Positions 1 to 5,339 of a DNA stretch of 5,339 nucleotides are shown piece by piece. Below the pieces are notes generated by a model that was not told the DNA's origin, did not search any database, and saw only the letters and a program-made list of their open reading frames with translations. Source of the DNA: Betaproteobacteria bacterium TMED100 (GTDB taxonomy: Bacteria > Pseudomonadota > Gammaproteobacteria > Burkholderiales > Burkholderiaceae_A); contig NHFB01000026.1 of the NCBI GenBank assembly GCA_002170285.1, positions 21,559 through 26,897 of the forward strand, written 5' to 3'. Within the stretch, counting starts at the first letter, position 1, and every line of letters begins with the position of its first letter. Made by a program: the position numbers and the translations under genes.

Positions 1-2
1 TA

Positions 3-128
3 ACAGAATCTTCTTCCGGACTAACTTATGTTGTTGACAAATTCAAATGTTGGCGACACGGAGGCCATATTACCTTGCAGCGAGGAGAAAGATCTAGGCT
101 TGCAGATTTTGCTAGTGAAATGTTGTAA
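3..128 (+). CDS. C-terminal end of an unrecognised protein (5' part outside window)
   Basis: An open frame enters from the left edge and ends with TAA at 126-128, giving 41 residues. The peptide reads T-E-S-S-S-G-L-T-Y-V-V-D-K-F-K-C-W-R-H and ends L-A-D-F-A-S-E-M-L. It contains one Cys, a basic patch around the WRHGGH stretch and a short helix-like tail. Its base composition is clearly richer in G+C than the 450 bases that follow, as expected for real coding sequence next to decaying or non-coding DNA. The other two plus-strand frames are closed here. I do not recognise the family, and so short a tail does not allow a function. A spurious open frame remains possible at this length. Confidence 0.5.
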   Translation, partial: TESSSGLTYVVDKFKCWRHGGHITLQRGERSRLADFASEML

Positions 129-132
129 CAAA

Positions 133-161
133 TTGATATTGGATTAATTATTGCTTAAAAA
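133..161 (+). promoter_or_regulatory. Possible sigma70-type promoter for the lipoprotein remnant
   Basis: TTGATA at 133-138 matches the -35 consensus in five of six positions. It is followed after 17 bases by TAAAAA at 156-161, a four of six match to the -10 box. It lies just after the stop of the upstream gene and before the lipoprotein remnant, which is where a promoter would be expected. A purine-rich AGGTGG at 170-175 could be a ribosome-binding site but is about 21 bases from the remnant's apparent start, too far for normal use. In such AT-rich DNA, matches of this quality arise by chance. Confidence 0.3.
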
Positions 162-196
162 TTTTTAAAAGGTGGAAAATATTAACAAATTATTAA

Positions 197-637
197 ATAC
201 GTTTTAAGATTTTTACTATTATTTTTGTCTCAATACTCTTTTCTAGTTGTTCCTCAAACTCAAAAAAAATTACAAGAAATTTAGACACTAACCTAAAAAA
301 TTTCAACTCGATGACATGTCAAAACAGTATTAAAGACACCGACTTTCACAGCGGTATCAAAACAGTTAAATCAGTTGGATTACCTACTGCTATAATTTTC
401 TCTGGTTAATTGTTAGTCATTACTGCTATTGTTGCTAGCGATGGTTTAATTGCTCTTTACAAAATAGATGCATCAAATATTTTTGTGAAATGCCGTGGAA
501 AGCAAATTAGGAATAAAATAATTCAAAAGGAAATTGCTAAAGACATATTAATCAATTCTGTTAAATTTTTCCTTTTTTTTAATGCCCATTCAACGAAGTT
601 GCTAAAAATCCACCACTTTGGAGTTTCCACAACCTAG
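197..637 (+). pseudogene. Degraded lipoprotein gene (lost start codon, internal stop)
   Basis: Reading from ATA at 197, the frame encodes a textbook lipoprotein signal peptide. Arg2 and Lys4 are followed by the hydrophobic stretch I-F-T-I-I-F-V-S-I-L, then the lipobox L-F-S-S-C with Cys18 at 248-250, then a polar Ser/Asn/Lys-rich linker. There is no ATG, GTG or TTG at the right place: ATA occupies the expected initiator position and a stop lies just upstream at 194-196. The frame meets TAA at 407-409, after a segment ending A-I-I-F-S-G. The same frame then stays open to TAG at 635-637, continuing with L-L-V-I-T-A-I-V-A. The stop therefore looks like a point nonsense mutation within a hydrophobic segment. 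The last 59 bases lie antisense to the exporter's 3' end, so the original C-terminus was probably earlier. I do not recognise the family. Alternatives are a short genuine lipoprotein using a rare ATA start, or base errors in the sequence. Confidence 0.55.
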
Positions 638-2420
638 AATATAAACCGTTCTTTTTAAGTAACTCCTCATGAGTACCATCTTCTAAAATTTTTCCTTCAT
701 CAATGACAATCAAACGATCTAACTGGGCGATGGTGCTCAAACGATGAGCAATTGCAATAACAGTTTTTCCTTTCATCAAAGTTTTCAAACTTTCCTGAAT
801 TGCTGATTCTATTTCACTGTCAAGCGCACTCGTTGCCTCATCTAATATCAAGATAGGTGAATTTTTTAAAATAACTCTTGCAATAGCAATTCTTTGCCGT
901 TGTCCACCACTTAATTTAACGCCCCTTTCGCCTACATGAGCATCATAGCCAACTCTTCCTTTGGAATCATTAAGTTTTAAAATGAAATCGTGAGCTTGCG
1001 CCATCTTTGCTGCCTCAAACATTTCAGCGTCTGTGGAGCTTGGTCGGCCATATTTGAGATTGTCTCTAACTGATCGGTGAAGTAGTGAAGTGTCTTGAGC
1101 TACCATTGCAATATTTTTTCGAACGGATGACTGAGTTACTCGAGATATATCTTGTTCATCAAATAATATTTTTCCTTGATCAATATCAAAAAAACGCAAC
1201 AATAAATTAACCAAAGTGCTTTTTCCACCACCTGACTGACCAACTAAGCCTATCCTTTCCCCAGGTTTAATTTTTAAATTTAAATTTTCCATAACATTGT
1301 TTTTCTTGTCATAAGAAAACGTAATTGAACGAATATCAATATCACCTTTGAAAACTGTTATGTTTTCAGCACCATCAATATCTTTCACAGAACATCTTTT
1401 TGAAAACATTTTTATACCATCTCTTACAGTTCCCACATGCTCAAATAATGCAGCCATCTCATACATCACCCAGTGCGATAAACCCATAAGCCTGAATGAC
1501 ATGGCAAAAGATGCTGCCACAGCTCCCACTCCAACATTACCATTTGACCAAAGCCACAAAACCGTTCCTCCAGTCATAATAATTAAAATAACACTTAAAC
1601 CATGATTGGCCATTTCTAACAGACTAGTCAAACGGTTTGATGGATTAATGTAGCTTGTACATTCTTCCATAGATTCCCTGGAATATTCTGCTTCTCTATC
1701 TGAGTATGAAAACAACTTAATTGTTGAAATATTTGTATATGAATCCGTAACTCTACCTGACAACAGGCTAATGGCATCGGCTCGTTTTTTTGATACAACA
1801 CTTATACGAGGTATAAAGTACTTTAGCAATAAAATATATAGAATCAACCAACTAGCAAATGGTATGAGCATAAAAGAACTAAACGTTCCAAGAACAAGTA
1901 CCATCGTCAAAAAATAAATAGTGATAAAAACCAAAATATCACCAAGTATTATAAACACGCTCCTAAGAGACAAAGCAGTCTGCATCACTTTGGCTGAGAT
2001 TCTTCCAGCAAATTCATCATTAAAAAAATCCATGCTCTGGCCGAGCATGAGTCTATGCAAATTCCACCTAATACGCATTGGAAAATTACCAAAGATTGTT
2101 TGATATTTCAGGACATCCGCTAAAATAACTAAAGGTATGCTTGACAAGAGAAATACGATCACAATAAAAAAAATATCAGAATGGGAAGACCAAATTGCTC
2201 TAGTTGGGGAACCAGTTAACCAATCAGTTATGTCTCCTAACATTGCAAACAATAGGGCCTCAAATACCCCTATTAGACCCGTAGAAAAAGTCAATAAAAA
2301 AAACTGCCACCGGCAACCATCACTCATAGCCCAAGCAAATTTAAATAAATTATTGGGAGGAACTGTTGGCTTGCAGGAAGGGTAAGAGTCAATTAATGAT
2401 TCAAACAACTTAAAAAACAT
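579..2420 (-). CDS. ABC exporter, fused permease and ATPase half-transporter (MsbA/MdlB type)
   Basis: This 613-residue protein has the normal length and order of a type IV (ABCB-like) half-exporter, which acts as a homo- or heterodimer in the inner membrane and moves hydrophobic or lipid-like substrates outward at the cost of ATP. A 35-residue cytoplasmic lead with a Pro-Pro pair precedes six hydrophobic segments, near residues 38-62, 82-103, 152-176, 178-203, 273-292 and 297-318. The ATPase domain, from about 360, is intact: A-loop Tyr370, Walker A GQSGGGKST at 394-402, Q-loop Gln442, X-loop VGERG at 496-500, signature LSGGQ at 503-507, Walker B ILILDE at 523-528 with Glu528, D-loop SALD, and H-loop His559. 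The ATG at 2420 is supported by AGGA at 2429-2426, five bases upstream. It is transcribed away from the methyltransferase. The substrate cannot be read from the sequence; multidrug and lipid export are both possible. Confidence 0.95.
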   Translation of the reverse strand: MFFKLFESLIDSYPSCKPTVPPNNLFKFAWAMSDGCRWQFFLLTFSTGLIGVFEALLFAMLGDITDWLTGSPTRAIWSSHSDIFFIVIVFLLSSIPLVILADVLKYQTIFGNFPMRIRWNLHRLMLGQSMDFFNDEFAGRISAKVMQTALSLRSVFIILGDILVFITIYFLTMVLVLGTFSSFMLIPFASWLILYILLLKYFIPRISVVSKKRADAISLLSGRVTDSYTNISTIKLFSYSDREAEYSRESMEECTSYINPSNRLTSLLEMANHGLSVILIIMTGGTVLWLWSNGNVGVGAVAASFAMSFRLMGLSHWVMYEMAALFEHVGTVRDGIKMFSKRCSVKDIDGAENITVFKGDIDIRSITFSYDKKNNVMENLNLKIKPGERIGLVGQSGGGKSTLVNLLLRFFDIDQGKILFDEQDISRVTQSSVRKNIAMVAQDTSLLHRSVRDNLKYGRPSSTDAEMFEAAKMAQAHDFILKLNDSKGRVGYDAHVGERGVKLSGGQRQRIAIARVILKNSPILILDEATSALDSEIESAIQESLKTLMKGKTVIAIAHRLSTIAQLDRLIVIDEGKILEDGTHEELLKKNGLYSRLWKLQSGGFLATSLNGH

Positions 2421-2457
2421 TTTTTTCCTAAAATTTAAACTAACATATTCACTCTAC

Positions 2458-2486
2458 TTTAAATCAATCATAAATGGCATTACATT
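2458..2486 (+). promoter_or_regulatory. Weak candidate promoter for the methyltransferase in the divergent gap
   Basis: The 89-base gap 2421-2509 separates two divergent genes and must hold a promoter for each, unless transcripts start inside coding sequence. On the plus strand TTTAAA (2458-2463) and TACATT (2481-2486) are each four of six matches to the -35 and -10 boxes, spaced 17 bases apart. For the minus strand I see only poor candidates, such as TTGATT (2467-2462) with a spacer that is too short. No clear operator palindrome is visible. The region is nearly all A and T, so this call is weak. Confidence 0.22.
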
Positions 2487-2509
2487 TTAAATATCACTGG
2501 AGTAAATAA

Positions 2510-3319
2510 ATGAGTAAAAAAACTTACAGTCCGTATGGAATTATTTCCGAGAGATTAAAGGAACTTTATATTGAACTGGATAAAATTTCTATCGACAAAC
2601 ACCTTCTATTGCAACTTAATAGTTGTATTAGTTTATCCGAAGGTGTGGAGTCGTACATGGAAAAAAATACTTCACCAGAATCAGATAATCTGGCTGACCT
2701 TTCAAAGTCAACAATAAACCATGATTGGGATAGTGCACTTGAAATGAAAAAATCCTCAGGTTTTTTGGGTAGTCAAATGCTCTGTGGACATGTTGAAGGA
2801 CAATTTTTAAAAATTCTTACTAAAATCACCAAAGCAAAAAAAATTTTAGAAATTGGAATGTTTAGTGGTTATTCTGCCTTGGCAATGGTTGAAAGCTTAC
2901 CAAAAGATGGTGAACTCTACACTTGTGAGTTCAATCCTTATGCAGTTAAGTTTGCACAAGAAACATTTGATAAACTTAAAGAAAAAAGAATAAAAATTAA
3001 AAGTGGTCCGGCATTAGAAACTTTAAAAAAACTATCAGTCAAAAGAATAGTATTTGATCTGGTATTTATTGACGCTACTAAAAGTCAATACCCTGAATAC
3101 TTAGATATGATAATTGACAATTCTTTAATTAATAAAAACTCATTGGTGTGCATTGATAATACATTTCTTCAAGGCAAAGTTTTTTCTGAATTTGAAAAGA
3201 AAAGTAGTTCTAGCAAAATTATGAAAAAATTTAATTCTGATATCGCAAAGAACCCAAAATTTCATACTGTCATGCTACCACTAAGAGACGGATTTACCCT
3301 CCTAAAACTTAATGATTAA
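2510..3319 (+). CDS. SAM-dependent O-methyltransferase, class I, MysB-like (CCoAOMT superfamily)
   Basis: The protein has 269 residues and the Rossmann fold pattern of metal-dependent O-methyltransferases (PF01596 / COG4122). Motif I is LEIGMFSGYSAL at 113-124. Glu140 ends strand 2 and should bind the SAM ribose. The metal ligands of caffeoyl-CoA methyltransferases have counterparts in Asp188 (FIDATK), Asp216 and Asn217 (IDNTFLQGKV). The C-terminal PLRDGFTLL also fits. It is about 50 residues longer than common bacterial members because of an N-terminal helical extension containing S-P-E-S-D-N-L-A-D-L and C-G-H-V-E-G-Q-F-L. These blocks, with PALETLKKL and DNTFLQGKV, resemble my memory of cyanobacterial MysB, which methylates a ring hydroxyl to make 4-deoxygadusol. 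No pathway partner lies nearby, so the acceptor is unknown; a catechol-like or polyol substrate is only inferred. The ATG at 2510 has GGAG at 2499-2502, seven bases upstream. Confidence 0.9.
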   Translation: MSKKTYSPYGIISERLKELYIELDKISIDKHLLLQLNSCISLSEGVESYMEKNTSPESDNLADLSKSTINHDWDSALEMKKSSGFLGSQMLCGHVEGQFLKILTKITKAKKILEIGMFSGYSALAMVESLPKDGELYTCEFNPYAVKFAQETFDKLKEKRIKIKSGPALETLKKLSVKRIVFDLVFIDATKSQYPEYLDMIIDNSLINKNSLVCIDNTFLQGKVFSEFEKKSSSSKIMKKFNSDIAKNPKFHTVMLPLRDGFTLLKLND

Positions 3320-3321
3320 TG

Positions 3322-3894
3322 TCATAAACCGGATCTTTTATTGAAAGAAAAATAAAGAAAAACAATTACAATTATCTCGTTAACCAGAAGACAATAATGC
3401 ATTAAATAAACTTGATCTTTGTTGTCCATAACTAATAAATAATATTCAAACCACTTGTAAGTAACATATGAGATAGCCAAGCCCATCAAATAACCCAATT
3501 GTTTAAAAATATCCACTTTGGTTAAAACCTTTTTAGACTGAAGCAAAAGGGTCTCACACCGAACCAAATAAGAACCAAAAAAAAATGTTATTTGATACCC
3601 TATATATACAATGGAGGCAATTTTAGGGCTTAAGGAAAAAATTAATACAGCTAAAACAATTATCAAAATTACAATTTCGACACATAAAGAAATTAAATAA
3701 AAATACTCTATTTTTATTAGCTTATTGTATAAAGTGGCAATTACCATTGTAGCCACTGCAAGAGCCACTCCTCCAATCGAGTATACGGAAGGGTGTAAAG
3801 GAGAATAAATAATAAATACTGTTCCAAGTGACAAACCAGTGAACATAGAATTGAAAAACTTAAATACCAAATATCTTTTGTTATTAATAGTCAA
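3322..3894 (-). CDS. Six-helix integral membrane protein of unknown function (half-MFS-like)
   Basis: The reading frame gives up to 190 residues, most of them hydrophobic. Likely membrane segments are near 9-30, 36-57, 64-87, 91-110, 132-152 and 162-184, with short basic loops (for example around 58-61 and 121-131) and a basic C-terminal Lys-Arg. Six helices in this length equal one half of a major facilitator transporter, but I see no diagnostic MFS loop motif, so this is only a resemblance. The start is uncertain: TTG at 3894 is the first usual codon after the in-frame stop at 3930-3928 and has no clear ribosome-binding site. A second TTG lies at residue 9 and the first ATG at residue 17 (3846), which would cut into helix 1. 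It is convergent with the methyltransferase, leaving two bases between the stop codons. I do not recognise a characterised family and offer no function. Confidence 0.75.
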   Translation of the reverse strand: MTINNKRYLVFKFFNSMFTGLSLGTVFIIYSPLHPSVYSIGGVALAVATMVIATLYNKLIKIEYFYLISLCVEIVILIIVLAVLIFSLSPKIASIVYIGYQITFFFGSYLVRCETLLLQSKKVLTKVDIFKQLGYLMGLAISYVTYKWFEYYLLVMDNKDQVYLMHYCLLVNEIIVIVFLYFSFNKRSGL

Positions 3895-3931
3895 AATATT
3901 TGAAATTTCTAAACGAATTAAAGATTTTCAT
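3884..3931 (-). other. Possible 15-codon leader frame overlapping the membrane-protein start
   Basis: An ATG at 3931-3929 opens a frame of 15 codons, M-K-I-F-N-S-F-R-N-F-K-Y-F-D-Y, ending with TAA at 3886-3884. AAGG at 3945-3942 lies ten bases upstream, a passable ribosome-binding site and better than anything in front of the TTG at 3894. Its stop falls about ten bases inside the apparent start of the membrane protein, in a different frame. Ribosomes ending here could re-initiate on the main gene. A frame this short is expected by chance, so it is a weak call. Confidence 0.15.
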
Positions 3932-4201
3932 TTTCTAGTTACCTTGATTAAAAATACTACTATATTAAACAAAATTACTGGACATAAACCAAATTTACAT
4001 TGATTGGATGCTTGTGGTGTTAAAGTTTAGGTTAAAGGAATCAATCCTCTTAGTCTTCTTTTAAATCCACACCTTGAGTTCTTGTAATACATTTTGCGAA
4101 TATATTCTTTTCGGGGGGGATTTGTAAATGGTTGTTTGTTTCCAGAACCATAACCTCCAATTGATCAACAACCTGAGGAAAATAGGTTTAATAAATCTCA
4201 T
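3895..4201. other. Intergenic region without a convincing gene
   Basis: This gap of 307 bases lies downstream of the photolyase-family gene and upstream of the membrane protein, both on the minus strand. It contains a TATAGT-like -10 hexamer on the minus strand near 3960-3965, without a good -35 box, and a run of seven G at 4113-4119 that stands out in AT-rich DNA. A short inverted repeat, AGGA/TCCT with a five-base loop, lies near 4037-4049 but has no T-run on either side, so it is not a convincing terminator. Two very small minus-strand frames (3884-3931 and 4050-4151) are described separately. No tRNA or riboswitch-like structure was recognised. Confidence 0.5.
4050..4151 (-). other. Doubtful 33-residue reading frame crossing a seven-C run
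   Basis: From ATG at 4151 a frame encodes M-V-L-E-T-N-N-H-L-Q-I-P-P, crosses the C7 run (G7 on the plus strand at 4113-4119), continues E-K-N-I-F-A-K-C and ends with TAA at 4052-4050. A strong GGAGG sits only two bases before the ATG, too close for good initiation. The two other minus-strand frames are also open across the C run. One of them gives a basic, more protein-like tail after the run, R-K-E-Y-I-R-K-M-Y-Y-K-N-S-R-C-G-F-K-R-R, ending near 4026. I do not recognise either version. Confidence 0.15.
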
Positions 4202-5339
4202 TTAACTATAAGTATTTTCTTCAATAAAAACTTCTGCCAGTTTAAAGATTTTTTTTCTCCTTAATTCTTCAATTTTTTTTAATGCATTTACCATTAATGA
4301 TAGTCTTGGATTTTTGCTAAGAAATTCTTTATTGTTATAAATAAATTTCCAATAAAGACCATCCAAAACATCACACCAATCATCTTTTTTATAATCACTC
4401 ATTTTTAAAATATAGTTTGAACCACAAATATAAGGTTTAGTTGACATTATTCCCCCATCTGCAAACGTTGCCATACCAAAAACATTTGGTACCATAACCC
4501 AGTCTGATGAATCCACATACATTTCCATAAACCAATTATAAATTTGTTTTGGATGTACTTCAGCGAGATTCATAATATTACCGATAATCATCAATCTGTT
4601 AATATGGTGAGAGTACCCATATTTAATGGTAAATTTAATTGCATCGTCCAGTGGTTTTATTTTAGTGTTTGCAACATACCAATTTGAATTTAGTTTTCTT
4701 GTATGAGATAGAAAATTACCATTTTCTTGAATTTCACTTTTTTCTTGATATATTCCTCTAATAAATTCTCTCCAACCTATAATTTGTCTTAAAAACCCCT
4801 CATAAGAGTTGATTGGCGTATTCTCATAATATTTTTCTAGCTCTTGTATAACTTGAAGTGGAGTAACTAAGCCAATATTTAGCATTGGACTTAAGGTGGA
4901 ATGAAACATGAAATTATATTTTGAACTGACAGCATCTTCGTAATATCCAAAATTTGATAATCTTTCTTCAAGAAAAACTTGCAACCACTGTTTAGTTGCC
5001 TTTCTTGTTACAGGCATCCAACGATTATCAACATTACCTGGATGATCATTGAAATATTTTAAAACATATTTTTGTAATTCTTCTTCATATTTAGAGTAAT
5101 CAGGCTTTGGAAGAGTTGGAACTTCGATCTTCCTTGGTAATCTTTTTCTATTTTCCTCATCAAAAGACCATTTACCTCCGATTGGTTTATCGTTATCCAT
5201 TAAAAGATTTAATTTTTTTCTTTGTAATTGATAATAATTTTTCATCATCAAAAATTTTTTATCATTTGAAAACTCTTTATAGTCCTCACGAGTTGATAAA
5301 AACATAGGAGATTGAAGAATAGAAAAAGCCAATTCATTT
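4202..5339 (-). CDS. Cryptochrome/photolyase-family protein, PhrB/DPRP type (N-terminus cut by window edge)
   Basis: The frame runs from the right edge to TAA at 4204-4202. The first in-frame TTG (5332) is almost certainly an internal Leu, because N-E precede it and family-typical sequence begins at once; about 110-130 N-terminal residues are missing compared with PhrB-type proteins near 500 residues. Counting from that Leu, the end of the alpha/beta antenna domain shows F-L-S-T-R, the FYR-like block and L-L-M-D-N-D-K-P-I-G-G-K-W at 43-55, ending N-R-K-R-L-P. The FAD-binding helical domain has HSTLSPMLNIGLVTP (144-158), GWREFIRG (186-193), the double His at 242-243 typical of bacterial (6-4) photolyases, WVMVPNVFGM and FADGG (278-294), and MSDY (311-314). 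The role is probably light-driven repair of UV lesions or blue-light sensing with FAD. Only two Cys (303, 320) occur in the visible part, so the usual four-Cys iron-sulfur site seems absent. Confidence 0.92.
   Translation of the reverse strand, partial: NELAFSILQSPMFLSTREDYKEFSNDKKFLMMKNYYQLQRKKLNLLMDNDKPIGGKWSFDEENRKRLPRKIEVPTLPKPDYSKYEEELQKYVLKYFNDHPGNVDNRWMPVTRKATKQWLQVFLEERLSNFGYYEDAVSSKYNFMFHSTLSPMLNIGLVTPLQVIQELEKYYENTPINSYEGFLRQIIGWREFIRGIYQEKSEIQENGNFLSHTRKLNSNWYVANTKIKPLDDAIKFTIKYGYSHHINRLMIIGNIMNLAEVHPKQIYNWFMEMYVDSSDWVMVPNVFGMATFADGGIMSTKPYICGSNYILKMSDYKKDDWCDVLDGLYWKFIYNNKEFLSKNPRLSLMVNALKKIEELRRKKIFKLAEVFIEENTYS

Noticed and set aside
155..168. Perfect palindrome TTAAAAATTTTTAA as an operator or terminator
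   Set aside because: It contains only A and T, has no G+C stem and overlaps the candidate -10 box; such palindromes are common by chance in AT-rich DNA.
410..637. Independent 75-residue gene starting at TTG 410
   Set aside because: It is in the same frame as the lipoprotein remnant and begins directly after its TAA, without a ribosome-binding site; it is better read as the second half of the broken gene.
1348..2385. Three plus-strand open frames of 60-85 codons
   Set aside because: All are antisense to the ABC exporter, whose frame carries clear membrane segments and family motifs; they show no motif of their own.
4170..4188. Inverted repeat AACCT/AGGTT just after the photolyase-family stop as a terminator
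   Set aside because: The five-base stem with a nine-base loop is weak and no T-run follows on the minus strand.
5107..5307. Open plus-strand frame of 66 codons
   Set aside because: It lies fully antisense to the well-conserved photolyase-family gene and is rich in Phe and Leu as an artefact of AT-rich antisense.
5330..5332. TTG as the start of the photolyase-family gene
   Set aside because: The frame continues upstream to the window edge and the protein begins in mid-domain, so this TTG is an internal Leu codon.

Overview
The window is an AT-rich piece (about one third G+C by eye) of a bacterial chromosome. The ABC exporter, the lipoprotein-type signal peptide and the photolyase family suggest a Gram-negative bacterium, most likely a proteobacterium with a reduced, AT-rich genome living in lit water. 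That placement is inference; no rRNA or other marker gene is present.

Layout from left to right. (1) 3-128, plus strand: the last 41 codons of an unrecognised gene that starts outside the window. (2) 197-637, plus strand: what looks like a dead lipoprotein gene. It has a complete lipoprotein signal peptide and lipobox, but ATA stands where ATG should be and a TAA interrupts the frame at 407-409. (3) 579-2420, minus strand: a complete MsbA/MdlB-type half ABC exporter with all nucleotide-binding motifs. (4) 2510-3319, plus strand, divergent from the exporter: a class I O-methyltransferase with intact SAM and metal sites. It resembles MysB, the mycosporine-pathway methyltransferase, more than the short bacterial caffeoyl-CoA-type enzymes. 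(5) 3322-3894, minus strand, convergent with (4) and only 2 bases from it: a six-helix membrane protein of unknown function that resembles half of a major facilitator transporter. (6) 3895-4201: a gap of about 300 bases with two tiny doubtful reading frames and a run of seven G. (7) 4202-5339, minus strand: a cryptochrome/photolyase-family protein of the PhrB/DPRP type, cut at its N-terminus by the window edge. It appears to lack the cysteines that hold the [4Fe-4S] cluster in PhrB.

Gene order does not show one obvious pathway. The exporter and methyltransferase share an 89-base divergent promoter region, so they could be co-regulated. A MysB-like methyltransferase near a photolyase hints at a sunlight theme, but no other mycosporine or gadusol gene is visible. 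I see no CRISPR array, tRNA, rRNA, insertion sequence or clear rho-independent terminator. The two most rewarding points are the cluster-less photolyase relative and the isolated MysB-like methyltransferase.
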